A stretch of DNA of 64,000 bases. It comes from Alteromonas macleodii (GTDB lineage: Bacteria; Pseudomonadota; Gammaproteobacteria; Enterobacterales; Alteromonadaceae). The stretch is from contig NZ_LR812090.1 in the NCBI RefSeq assembly GCF_903772925.1, positions 3,680,599 to 3,744,598 of the forward strand. The letters run 5' to 3'. Made by a program: the position numbers and the translations under genes. A model generated the notes under the pieces. That model was given only the letters and a program-made list of their open reading frames with translations. It searched no databases and was not told the DNA's origin. Position 1 is the stretch's first letter, and every line of letters starts with the position of its first letter. Shown piece by piece: positions 36,078-43,763 of this stretch.

Positions 36078-36121
36078 CGAATATTCGTTTTTGCTCATTT
36101 GTAGTTCGTTTATGTTCGTTT
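36078..36121 (+). repeat. Three phased TTCGTTT repeats upstream of glpF (possible operator)
   Basis: TTCGTTT occurs at 36084, 36105 and 36115, spaced 21 and 10 bp apart, so all three face the same side of the helix. The first overlaps a palindrome, CGAATATTCG (36078-36087). DeoR-family GlpR operators are built from TTCG-containing half-sites. The position about 200 bp before glpF would fit a GlpR-like or other repressor. This is a prediction only. Confidence 0.35.
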
Positions 36122-36315
36122 TATGATGCCCCCAATTAAATGTACATGGGTAGCTGCGTCAGAATAAGAACTAAACGGCCTGTTAGTTAAATGAACAGTG
36201 AATACAATATTGCGCAAAACAAAACGGTTTCTGCCTTCATTTTTCCCTAACATAACTCTGTCGTTTCTTTTTCTGCACAACGTGTTGTACTGGTAAAAGA
36301 TTTAAAGGATGAATT

Positions 36316-37185
36316 ATGTTACCTCTCAAGGAACCAACGCTTTTCCGCCAGTGTATTGCTGAATTCATAGGCACTGCAATTCTTATTTTCTTTGGTGTTG
36401 GTGCAGTCGCAGCATTGGTATTAACCGGTGCTTCTTTCGGTCAATGGGAAATAAGTATTGTCTGGGGGTTTGGCGTAGCTGTTGCCATTTATTGTACTGC
36501 TGGGGTTTCAGGTGCACATATCAATCCTGCAGTAACCATTGCGCTTGCGCTTTTTCATGGTTTTGAAAAACACAAAGTAGCTCCCTTCATTCTTTCTCAG
36601 TTTCTGGGAGCATTCGCTGCTGCCGCACTTATCTACGGGTTGTATCACCAACTTTTCATAGACTATGAACTCACTCAAAACCTTTCACGCAATAGTGTAG
36701 AGGCTTTAGCAACAGCCAGCATTTTCTCTACTTTTCCTCACGAAGCCCTTTCATTCTGGGAGGCCTTTGGCGTTGAGTTCGTTATCACTGCAGTATTGAT
36801 GTTCGCAATCCTGGCACTGGGCGATGAAAATAACGGCGCATCTCGTGGAGCCATGAATCCGCTACTAATTGGTATTGTCATTGCTGTCATTGGCTCTTCT
36901 TTAGGGCCGTTGACCGGTTTTGCTATGAACCCTGCTCGCGATTTTGGTCCAAAGCTATTTTCCTATATTGCAGGATGGGAGTATGCGCTTGATGGGGCGA
37001 AAGACATCCCCTACTTTATTGTGCCTATTGTAGCGCCTATATGTGGAGCATGCTTTGGCGCTTGGCTGTACCCTGTATTAATAGGTCATTCCCTTTCGCC
37101 AGAAAGTCGCGCCTGCACTATTCCAAACGATTGCGAAACTTCCGCTGTTACACAAACTTCTGAAGCGAGTTTTGATAGAGGGTAA
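36316..37185 (+). CDS. glpF: Glycerol facilitator / aquaglyceroporin
   Basis: The 289-residue MIP channel has six helices and both NPA boxes, HINPAVT (Asn70) and MNPARD (Asn205). The Asp after Arg in the second box (NPARDFGPK) is the mark of glycerol facilitators rather than water-only aquaporins. It lets glycerol and similar polyols cross the inner membrane. Shine-Dalgarno AAGGAT lies just before ATG. The glycerol kinase gene glpK that often follows is absent here; a transporter gene follows instead. The C-terminus (about 265-289) is a polar tail. Confidence 0.9.
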   Translation: MLPLKEPTLFRQCIAEFIGTAILIFFGVGAVAALVLTGASFGQWEISIVWGFGVAVAIYCTAGVSGAHINPAVTIALALFHGFEKHKVAPFILSQFLGAFAAAALIYGLYHQLFIDYELTQNLSRNSVEALATASIFSTFPHEALSFWEAFGVEFVITAVLMFAILALGDENNGASRGAMNPLLIGIVIAVIGSSLGPLTGFAMNPARDFGPKLFSYIAGWEYALDGAKDIPYFIVPIVAPICGACFGAWLYPVLIGHSLSPESRACTIPNDCETSAVTQTSEASFDRG

Positions 37186-37256
37186 GCTAACTATTGATAT
37201 ACGAGCGGCGATAGCCTATTTTACGCCGCGGTTGAACTTACAAAGAAGCATAGCGT

Positions 37257-38120
37257 GTGTTTTATTTAATAGCAGTTACTGTCCTGTGGGCATTTTCCTT
37301 TTCGCTCATAGGCGAGTTTTTGGCTGGCTCAGTAGACAGTTATTTTGCTGTTTTGACACGCATTGTGCTCGCCACACTTGTTTTCCTCCCCTTTCTTAAG
37401 CCGGCATTATTAAACCCTAAACAAAAGGCAGTTCTGGCGAGTTTAGGAGCGGTGCAGCTGGGGTTAATGTACATTTTCTTTTACCACGCGTTTTTGTATT
37501 TAACCGTGCCTGAGGTACTACTTTTCACCATTTTTACGCCGCTTTATGTCGCCATTTTAAATGACGCCCTCTTTAAGCGATTTACTCCGTTTTACTTGTT
37601 ATGTGCACTTGTCGCTACCGCAGGGGCAGCCATAATTCGCTTTGATGGCGTGACTGATAACTACTGGTTTGGTTTTGCCATTGTTCAGGGTGCGAATCTT
37701 TCCTTTGCACTAGGACAAGTGGGTTATAAAAAGCTGACCTCGACTTTTACAGCTCAAGTACCCTATCACAACGTATTCGCGTGGTTTTATTTAGGCGCGT
37801 TAGTTGTAGCCTTGCCCGCATTTTTCCTATTCGGAAACACAAGCCAACTACCGCAAAATACCGAGCAATGGGGAGTGCTACTGTGGTTGGGTATTGTGGC
37901 ATCAGGGCTTGGGTATTACTTTTGGAATCAAGGCGCGCTAAAAGTCTCTGGTGGTACGTTAGCCATAATGAACAACGCGCTGATTCCGGCAGGGCTGGTT
38001 GTTAATTTACTGCTTTGGCAAAAAGACACAGATTTTACTCGTCTGTTTTTTGGCGGAGCCATCATTGCTATTGCGCTTTGGATGTCTCATCAATACACCA
38101 AAAAACAGAAGCAGATCTAA
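37257..38120 (+). CDS. EamA-family (DMT) transporter
   Basis: The 287-residue protein has ten predicted membrane helices arranged as two EamA repeats (about 1-135 and 145-285). The second repeat contains GVLLWLGIVASGLGYYFWNQGALKVSGGTLAIMNNALIPAG, a family hallmark. The start is taken as GTG at 37257, since no ATG lies at the natural N-terminus and the first helix begins at once. Such carriers export amino acids or metabolites; the cargo is unknown. It follows glpF by 71 nt and may be co-transcribed. Confidence 0.82.
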   Translation: MFYLIAVTVLWAFSFSLIGEFLAGSVDSYFAVLTRIVLATLVFLPFLKPALLNPKQKAVLASLGAVQLGLMYIFFYHAFLYLTVPEVLLFTIFTPLYVAILNDALFKRFTPFYLLCALVATAGAAIIRFDGVTDNYWFGFAIVQGANLSFALGQVGYKKLTSTFTAQVPYHNVFAWFYLGALVVALPAFFLFGNTSQLPQNTEQWGVLLWLGIVASGLGYYFWNQGALKVSGGTLAIMNNALIPAGLVVNLLLWQKDTDFTRLFFGGAIIAIALWMSHQYTKKQKQI

Positions 38121-38138
38121 GCCTAAACAAAGCCGATT

Positions 38139-38678
38139 CTACGCAGGGCTATACTCACTTACCATAGTGTAGTCTTTGCGCGGGCCTTTGACCTGCCATG
38201 TTGAGCGCCACACAGGCCACTTTGTAAAGTCATAGCGCACTACATAATTGTCATCGCCGCATAAGTGTTCGGCGTTCGGGTTGCTCGCACTAAATGTATG
38301 AAAATGACGTTCATCGTCGAACAACACTTCAAGCAAACCGGTTTGAAGTTGCTGCCAAATATACCGACGCTCTGCTGGCATAACGCTGCCGTTAGGCGCC
38401 GTTACCTCACCTTTTTCGTTATACGCTAAGCTGCACATTTCTTTTTTTGCGCCAACGTTGTCTTTGTGTTTTTTGCCTTTGTGTTTTTTGACTATGTCGT
38501 CTTTGCCGATGTGGCCGTTATCTACATAGCTTTCACCTACGTAGCTTTTGCCTTCAAGCCAGCTAAATTCAGCCTCGCCAGAAAAGGTAAATACGTCGCC
38601 GTTTCGCTGGATGATTTTGCGCGAGAGCGTCCATCGTCCAGCAAAATCGTCCAAGGTATGAGGAGAATTAACGGTCAT
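38139..38678 (-). CDS. DUF6314-family protein
   Basis: The 179-residue soluble protein begins with DDFAGRWTLSRKI, a lipocalin-like opening, and continues with FTFSGEAEFSWLEG, EVLFDDERHFHTF and YVVRYDFTKWPVWRSTWQVKGPRKDYTM. I recognise this as DUF6314, a domain of unknown function expected to form a small barrel. A Lys/His/Asp-rich insert (about 57-75) breaks the pattern and may be species-specific. The gene is 10 nt downstream of the TonB receptor gene on the same strand, so the two are likely co-expressed. Confidence 0.72.
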   Translation of the reverse strand: MTVNSPHTLDDFAGRWTLSRKIIQRNGDVFTFSGEAEFSWLEGKSYVGESYVDNGHIGKDDIVKKHKGKKHKDNVGAKKEMCSLAYNEKGEVTAPNGSVMPAERRYIWQQLQTGLLEVLFDDERHFHTFSASNPNAEHLCGDDNYVVRYDFTKWPVWRSTWQVKGPRKDYTMVSEYSPA

Positions 38679-38688
38679 TGCGCCGTCC

Positions 38689-40575
38689 TTACCAAAAGTA
38701 GGTTACAGTTGCAGAATATTGGTCGCCTCGACCCGGCGTACCAGGAATTTCTTCAAAGCGCTCATCCCACAAGTTATCGACTGCCAATACCAGACTTAAC
38801 CCTTCAATCTGAGCCGGTGAATATGTGAAAGTGACATGTGAGAAAAACGCAGAGTCACCGCCGTTTCTAAGCGCATTGGTTTCTTGTTTCCGCCACTCGT
38901 TGTCAATGCGCACTTCAACCGTATCGGTTGCAAACCACACCAACCCAAGGGTGGCGCGATGCGGCGGATAGTTAAGCGCGTAAAAGCTCGCGTCTACCTC
39001 ATCAATTCGATAGTCTTCAGACTTATCTAAATAGGTGTAGCTGGCCACCACATCTGCGCTCTCAAAGCGTTTAATAGCAATCACCTCAACACCTAAGGTT
39101 TCGATATCAACCGGGTTTGCACTGCGAGCTGAAGTAGCATCGAAGCTATACGTCCAATCTGTCAGCTCGTTATCCCAGCGATAAAATACGGCGGTATCAA
39201 CTTTGAAAGACGTTTTATCAAATGACGCCCCAAACTCTAAGTTTTTACTGACTTCTCGCTGTAACTGGTTGTTACTTCTAAACAGACCGCTTGTGGTGCT
39301 GCCGCCTACAGCAGTGTAGCCAGCCACCTGCGTCGCCTCTGCATACGAAAGATAGAGTGTACGCGAAGCATTGCTCCCTGCTTGGGTAAGCCAACTAATA
39401 TCGCCCACAAAAGTCAATCGATCGTCGTCGCGATTTGTATCGTCAAACGCCCCACCTAAACGAACGGTAAGCGATTCATTGCTGTTCAACTGAGTTCGAT
39501 ACTCGGGCACTACGCTTATTTTGTAGTAGTCGCGAGAGGTGAAATTGTTCTCTAGCGTGGTTGATGTGATGTCGTCTGCAGTAAGCTGTGCTGCGTAGTT
39601 GATACCAAATTCTTGCGAAACATTATGAGTACCGGAAAACGCCAATGACTTCACTTGGGTTTCATGAAACGCCTGAAACGCTTCAGGATTTTCACGTGAG
39701 AATACGTAATGGTCGTCATTCTCTCTGTAGTAAGCAGAAACTTCAAAGGTATTTTTCATGCTCTCTTCGCCGTAGCGCTGTTTGTGATTTAGCATGACCA
39801 AACGGGTTTGAATGTCTTCTGTCTCGTTTACATTAAAAGGCGTGTACAAGTTAGGCCAGCCAAAAAACTTTTGCTGAAAGCCATAAAACACGTCGGTTTG
39901 TGAGTCTTTACTTGCCAGCTGAATACGTCCAGACGCGCGTTCGAAGTCATGATCGCCATTGGCAATAGTGCCATCACTTTCAGAGCGAGAATACTCCCCT
40001 TCAACCCCGACAGACCAACCGGGTAAATCACTAAGCGCGTGCTTTACTGCACCGTGTACACGCTGCAAATTGAAGTTGTTATTACCTACTCCCACTGACA
40101 CACTGCCTGCTGTTTGGATGGGACGCCAGCCGTAAGACACGGTACCTACAGAGCTATTTACGCCGTAAAGCGCGTTATCGACCCCCGTGAAAATACTCGG
40201 TTTCGTCAGCATTTCTGGCGCAATGGGAATTTCAGCGAAATAGTGCCCCGTTTGCGGGTCAATAAGCGTTGCGCTTCCTATGCGAAAACCCGTATTTTCG
40301 AATATACCGCCGCGAATAGTCACGTCAGCCTGCGCTTCTGCCATGTTCCTTGATTGCAAATCGACTCGCGGATCGTACTCTAAGTTAGATATAGGTGAAT
40401 TAAACGTCCCTACCGGCTCGTTGTTCGCCGTCGCCGCCCCTTCAATCGTAATTTTTTCTACGCCTTTTTCGTTGCTATTCACGCCAGCGTTAGCGCTTGA
40501 AGTATCAACACTTTCAGCGGCCATCGCCGCAAAAGGTACAGTACAGAAGAGCAAAGAGAGTGTTGTATGACGCAT
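38689..40575 (-). CDS. TonB-dependent receptor (BtuB-like size)
   Basis: The 628-residue outer-membrane receptor has a signal peptide (1-19, AMA), a TonB box region (VEKITIEGAATANN) and a plug domain. Instead of the usual RGAASVLYG motif it has GVDNALYGVNSSVGTVSYGW. A barrel ends in YSATVTYFW with terminal aromatic residues. The ligand is unknown; size and layout are near BtuB-type receptors, but no cobalamin riboswitch is visible in the 290 bp before its start. The partner DUF6314 gene follows at once. Confidence 0.8.
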   Translation of the reverse strand: MRHTTLSLLFCTVPFAAMAAESVDTSSANAGVNSNEKGVEKITIEGAATANNEPVGTFNSPISNLEYDPRVDLQSRNMAEAQADVTIRGGIFENTGFRIGSATLIDPQTGHYFAEIPIAPEMLTKPSIFTGVDNALYGVNSSVGTVSYGWRPIQTAGSVSVGVGNNNFNLQRVHGAVKHALSDLPGWSVGVEGEYSRSESDGTIANGDHDFERASGRIQLASKDSQTDVFYGFQQKFFGWPNLYTPFNVNETEDIQTRLVMLNHKQRYGEESMKNTFEVSAYYRENDDHYVFSRENPEAFQAFHETQVKSLAFSGTHNVSQEFGINYAAQLTADDITSTTLENNFTSRDYYKISVVPEYRTQLNSNESLTVRLGGAFDDTNRDDDRLTFVGDISWLTQAGSNASRTLYLSYAEATQVAGYTAVGGSTTSGLFRSNNQLQREVSKNLEFGASFDKTSFKVDTAVFYRWDNELTDWTYSFDATSARSANPVDIETLGVEVIAIKRFESADVVASYTYLDKSEDYRIDEVDASFYALNYPPHRATLGLVWFATDTVEVRIDNEWRKQETNALRNGGDSAFFSHVTFTYSPAQIEGLSLVLAVDNLWDERFEEIPGTPGRGDQYSATVTYFW

Positions 40576-40865
40576 TTAGTGTCCTAGTTCAAATTTACGG
40601 GTAGCCAGCAATAAGGCGTAACAAAAACGCGAAGTGTATAGCATTGGTAGGCAGAGGAAAACGCCAGACAGTTGAGTTTGGACCAGTATGTTCACTTTGT
40701 AACAACGCTTTGCGCGTTTTTACTTTTCAAAAGAAGCTCCCTGTATGCAATTAGTCCTAAATAATCATCAATTTCACCTCTACATCCATCAACACCATTG
40801 AGAAAAGAAACGAGATAACATAACATTCGCGACCTCTACAAAACCTGCCAAAGACACGTAATACC

Positions 40866-42995
40866 TTGCTTATGCTTGACCTTAAAACACCGTTTATATT
40901 TTCTTTAGTTGCATTATCAGTAAGCGCCGCTGCGCAAAGTGATGAAAGCTCCCTTCAAGGTGCACATGATGAACTTGAACACATTGAGGTAAAAAGACAC
41001 TTTCAGCCATACCGTGGTAATGTACCGCTAATCGACACCCCACAAGCAATCGACCGAATTACTGCTGATACCTTAGCGAATGAAGGGATCACGCGCTTCA
41101 TCGATGCGCTAGATTTTGCGCCCACCATTGTTAGACAAAACAACTCTGGCGGCATGTTCGATAGCTTTGCGATCCGAGGTTTTTCTGGCGATGAAAATAA
41201 CCCATCGGGTTATTTAATAAACGGCTTCAACGTGCGTGGCTATAGCGGTAATAGAAGCACGGTTAACGTTCAAACCATAGAAGTAATGAAGGGGCCGGGT
41301 TCAGCCTTATATGGTCAAGGTGAACCTGGCGGTACCATTAACGTTATTACCAAAAAACCTCAGTTCGAAGAGCAAGGCTACATCCAGGGTACCCTAGGTA
41401 ATTTTGATAAAAAACAAGTAGAGTTCGATTACACGAACGGCATTAATTCAGACATGGCGTATCGCGTTAACGGTTCATACGAAGACTCTGATACTTATCG
41501 CGATAACGTGTTTTTCAAGAATTTGAACCTTAACCCTTCATTCATTTGGAACATTTCTGATCACACCAGCTTAAGCTACCAGATGGAAATATTGGATCAG
41601 GAAAAGCCGCTTGATCGCGGTGTGTTCATATTAAATAACGACTTTGACGCCGTAGATGCCGAAGACTTTTATGGTGATGTTAGAGACGGAGCCCATGAAG
41701 TTAAAGCCTTCGGACATCAGCTAGTGTTAAATCACGAGTTGAATCACAACTGGCATTTACTCAGTGGCTTCGCCTACAGAGACTCTTCTTTTGAAGGGCA
41801 GTCATCAGATACTGAACTGTCAGAAGGCCGTCAGCTTTTGTATACCGACCCATCTATACTTTCAAGGCAACGCAGAACCCGTGACTATCAAGCGCAAGAC
41901 TTATCACTACGCTTTGAATTAAGTGGCGTGGTAGATGTGGCAGGCTTCGTAAATAACGTCTTGTTTGGTTTGGACTATTACAACTACCACATCGATACAG
42001 ACTATCGTCGTTGGCGCACTGCGTGGGGTGCGGGTGATACCACTTATAGCATCGACCCTGAAAATCCAGACTACACTATTTTCAGACCTGACGTTACGCC
42101 TACTACACTCACGGCTGAAAAGCAAAAAGGGTTAGGTTTCTACGCACAAGATGTTATAGAACTTAGCGAAGCAACCAAGCTTTTAGTTGGCTTTCGCGTG
42201 GACAAATTCGAGCAAGACATTCTTAATAAGTTAAGCAATGAAGGGCAAGAACAAGACCAAACGGAAGTGACGCCACGCTTTGGTTTCGTGTATGAAATCA
42301 ATGATTCTGTAAGCCTTTACACTAGTTATGCAGAAGGTTTCAGACCCAACCCCGGACTTGACTCTGACCGCAACGCGTTTGACCCTGAAGAAACCACTTC
42401 TTTTGAGGTAGGTGCTAAATGGGAAAACATTGCTGATATGTTTTCAGGTAGCATCGCTATTTTTGATGCTGAAAAAACCAACATGCTAACCGCAGAACCG
42501 AACACTGGCTTTTCTGCCACGCTTGGAGAAGTTGAAAGCCAAGGGGTTGAATTTCAGTTAACGACTGACCTTACTTCAGACATTCGCCTTGATATGGCAT
42601 ACGCATACATAGATGCTAAAACCGCTAACGAAGTCAATAACTTGGATTGGGGCGTGCCTATACCTAAAGGGTCGCGATTAATCAATATCGCCAAGCATTC
42701 GGGGTATATCTCGCTTAACCATTTCACCAGCGTATTTGAAAAAGAAGCGTTCTTTGGTGTGACCATGCGTTACGTTGGCGATCGCTTAGGACAAACCACC
42801 GATCCAACATTCATTTTGCCGTCTTATACCCTTGTGAACTTAGCAGGGTCAGTGAATATCAGCGATGCACTTTCTATGAGATTTGACGTGAATAATCTGT
42901 TCGACAGAGATTACTTTGAGAACTCATACCATCAGCTTTGGACTATGCCAGGCTCACCAACTAACTATACGGTAAGCGTTAAGTACCAGTTCTAG
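40866..42995 (+). CDS. TonB-dependent siderophore receptor
   Basis: The 709-residue receptor has a signal peptide (1-24), a TonB box region (LEHIEVKRHF) and the siderophore-receptor plug (VPLIDTPQAIDRITADTL, then MKGPGSALYGQGEPGGTINVITKKP). The barrel ends in YTVSVKYQF. The plug motifs are those of the FhuA/FoxA/FpvA group that takes up ferric hydroxamates and related chelates. I see no clear Fur box upstream, which is unusual for this group. A terminator at 43005-43041 closes the gene. Confidence 0.85.
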   Translation: MLMLDLKTPFIFSLVALSVSAAAQSDESSLQGAHDELEHIEVKRHFQPYRGNVPLIDTPQAIDRITADTLANEGITRFIDALDFAPTIVRQNNSGGMFDSFAIRGFSGDENNPSGYLINGFNVRGYSGNRSTVNVQTIEVMKGPGSALYGQGEPGGTINVITKKPQFEEQGYIQGTLGNFDKKQVEFDYTNGINSDMAYRVNGSYEDSDTYRDNVFFKNLNLNPSFIWNISDHTSLSYQMEILDQEKPLDRGVFILNNDFDAVDAEDFYGDVRDGAHEVKAFGHQLVLNHELNHNWHLLSGFAYRDSSFEGQSSDTELSEGRQLLYTDPSILSRQRRTRDYQAQDLSLRFELSGVVDVAGFVNNVLFGLDYYNYHIDTDYRRWRTAWGAGDTTYSIDPENPDYTIFRPDVTPTTLTAEKQKGLGFYAQDVIELSEATKLLVGFRVDKFEQDILNKLSNEGQEQDQTEVTPRFGFVYEINDSVSLYTSYAEGFRPNPGLDSDRNAFDPEETTSFEVGAKWENIADMFSGSIAIFDAEKTNMLTAEPNTGFSATLGEVESQGVEFQLTTDLTSDIRLDMAYAYIDAKTANEVNNLDWGVPIPKGSRLINIAKHSGYISLNHFTSVFEKEAFFGVTMRYVGDRLGQTTDPTFILPSYTLVNLAGSVNISDALSMRFDVNNLFDRDYFENSYHQLWTMPGSPTNYTVSVKYQF

Positions 42996-43004
42996 TAATA
43001 AAAT

Positions 43005-43041
43005 CAAACAAGCCGGTGGCTTCGATGTTCCGGCTTGTTTG
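43005..43041 (+). terminator. Bidirectional terminator
   Basis: CAAACAAGCCGG (43005-43016) pairs perfectly with CCGGCTTGTTTG (43030-43041). It lies between the stop of the siderophore receptor and the stop of the facing NTF2-like gene, and T-rich tails are present on both strands. Confidence 0.85.
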
Positions 43042-43052
43042 TTATACATTTT

Positions 43053-43580
43053 CTATTCGCCGTTTTGCACTGGCATTTTCCCTGAGTCACGGTTTTCCCA
43101 CCCGTGCCCGTTGAACGGATCTACACCTAGCTGCTGCATAATGTAGGGGAAGTCAACGTTAACCCAGTTATCTACAATTTTACCGTCTACCACTTTCCAA
43201 AAATCCATATAGCGAATTTCAACTCTTTTACCGGTAGGCTCTATTCCCATAAAGGTTCCAGTGTGAACCGCTTCTTGGCGACCAAACGCAGCGCACCACT
43301 CACCTTGTGTGACGCGAGCTTCATCTATACAAACTTTATCAGAAAACGCAGCCTGAAACGGTCGCTGCCAGTTGTCTTGAAACTCTTTTAACCCTTGTTT
43401 GAAACCGCAACCTGCATTGCCCATCCAGCGAAAGTTCTCGCTGAAGAAACGGCCCATATTGTCGATATCATGATCATTTAATCCATCGACCATAGCGTCT
43501 ATGGTATCAATGGTTTCCTGCGTTTTTGACAAGTCGTTGTCTTTTGTAAGAATGCCTTGTTCTGGACGTGAACCTTTCAT
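43053..43580 (-). CDS. NTF2-like (SnoaL-fold) protein, single domain
   Basis: The 175-residue protein has one SnoaL/ester-cyclase-type domain. It shows a helical start (IDTIDAMVDGLNDHDIDNMGRFFSENFRWMG), the VHTGTFMGIEPTGKRVEIRYMDFWKVVDGKIVDNW core and a C-terminal tail. SnoaL-fold proteins act as cyclases, isomerases or dehydratases on small hydrophobic or hydroxylated substrates. It lies downstream of the TonB receptor gene but is separated from it by a hairpin (43693-43727). Strong similarity in layout to the genes at 46719, 61270, 49496 and 50587 suggests a shared pathway. The reaction is unknown. Confidence 0.78.
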   Translation of the reverse strand: MKGSRPEQGILTKDNDLSKTQETIDTIDAMVDGLNDHDIDNMGRFFSENFRWMGNAGCGFKQGLKEFQDNWQRPFQAAFSDKVCIDEARVTQGEWCAAFGRQEAVHTGTFMGIEPTGKRVEIRYMDFWKVVDGKIVDNWVNVDFPYIMQQLGVDPFNGHGWENRDSGKMPVQNGE

Positions 43581-43692
43581 CTCATATCTCCCAAAAAAGT
43601 GTTGAGTACTGCATATTAAAAGCTCTGTTTAAAGAATGCGTAATTAGGGTTTTGAAACAGAGCGTAAAGTAGAGATTTAGCGCTAAGAACCA

Positions 43693-43727
43693 AAACTGGG
43701 CTCATCACCCTAGTGATTGCCCAGTTT
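43693..43727 (-). terminator. Hairpin after the TonB receptor gene
   Basis: AAACTGGGC (43693-43701) pairs with GCCCAGTTT (43719-43727), extended by an inner ATCAC/GTGAT pairing. On the minus strand the stem ends in TTTTGG, a weak T tract, so it may terminate or attenuate the receptor transcript before the NTF2-like gene. Confidence 0.6.
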
Positions 43728-43763
43728 GTTCAGCGTTTAAAATAGCGCACTGCGCTACACGTG

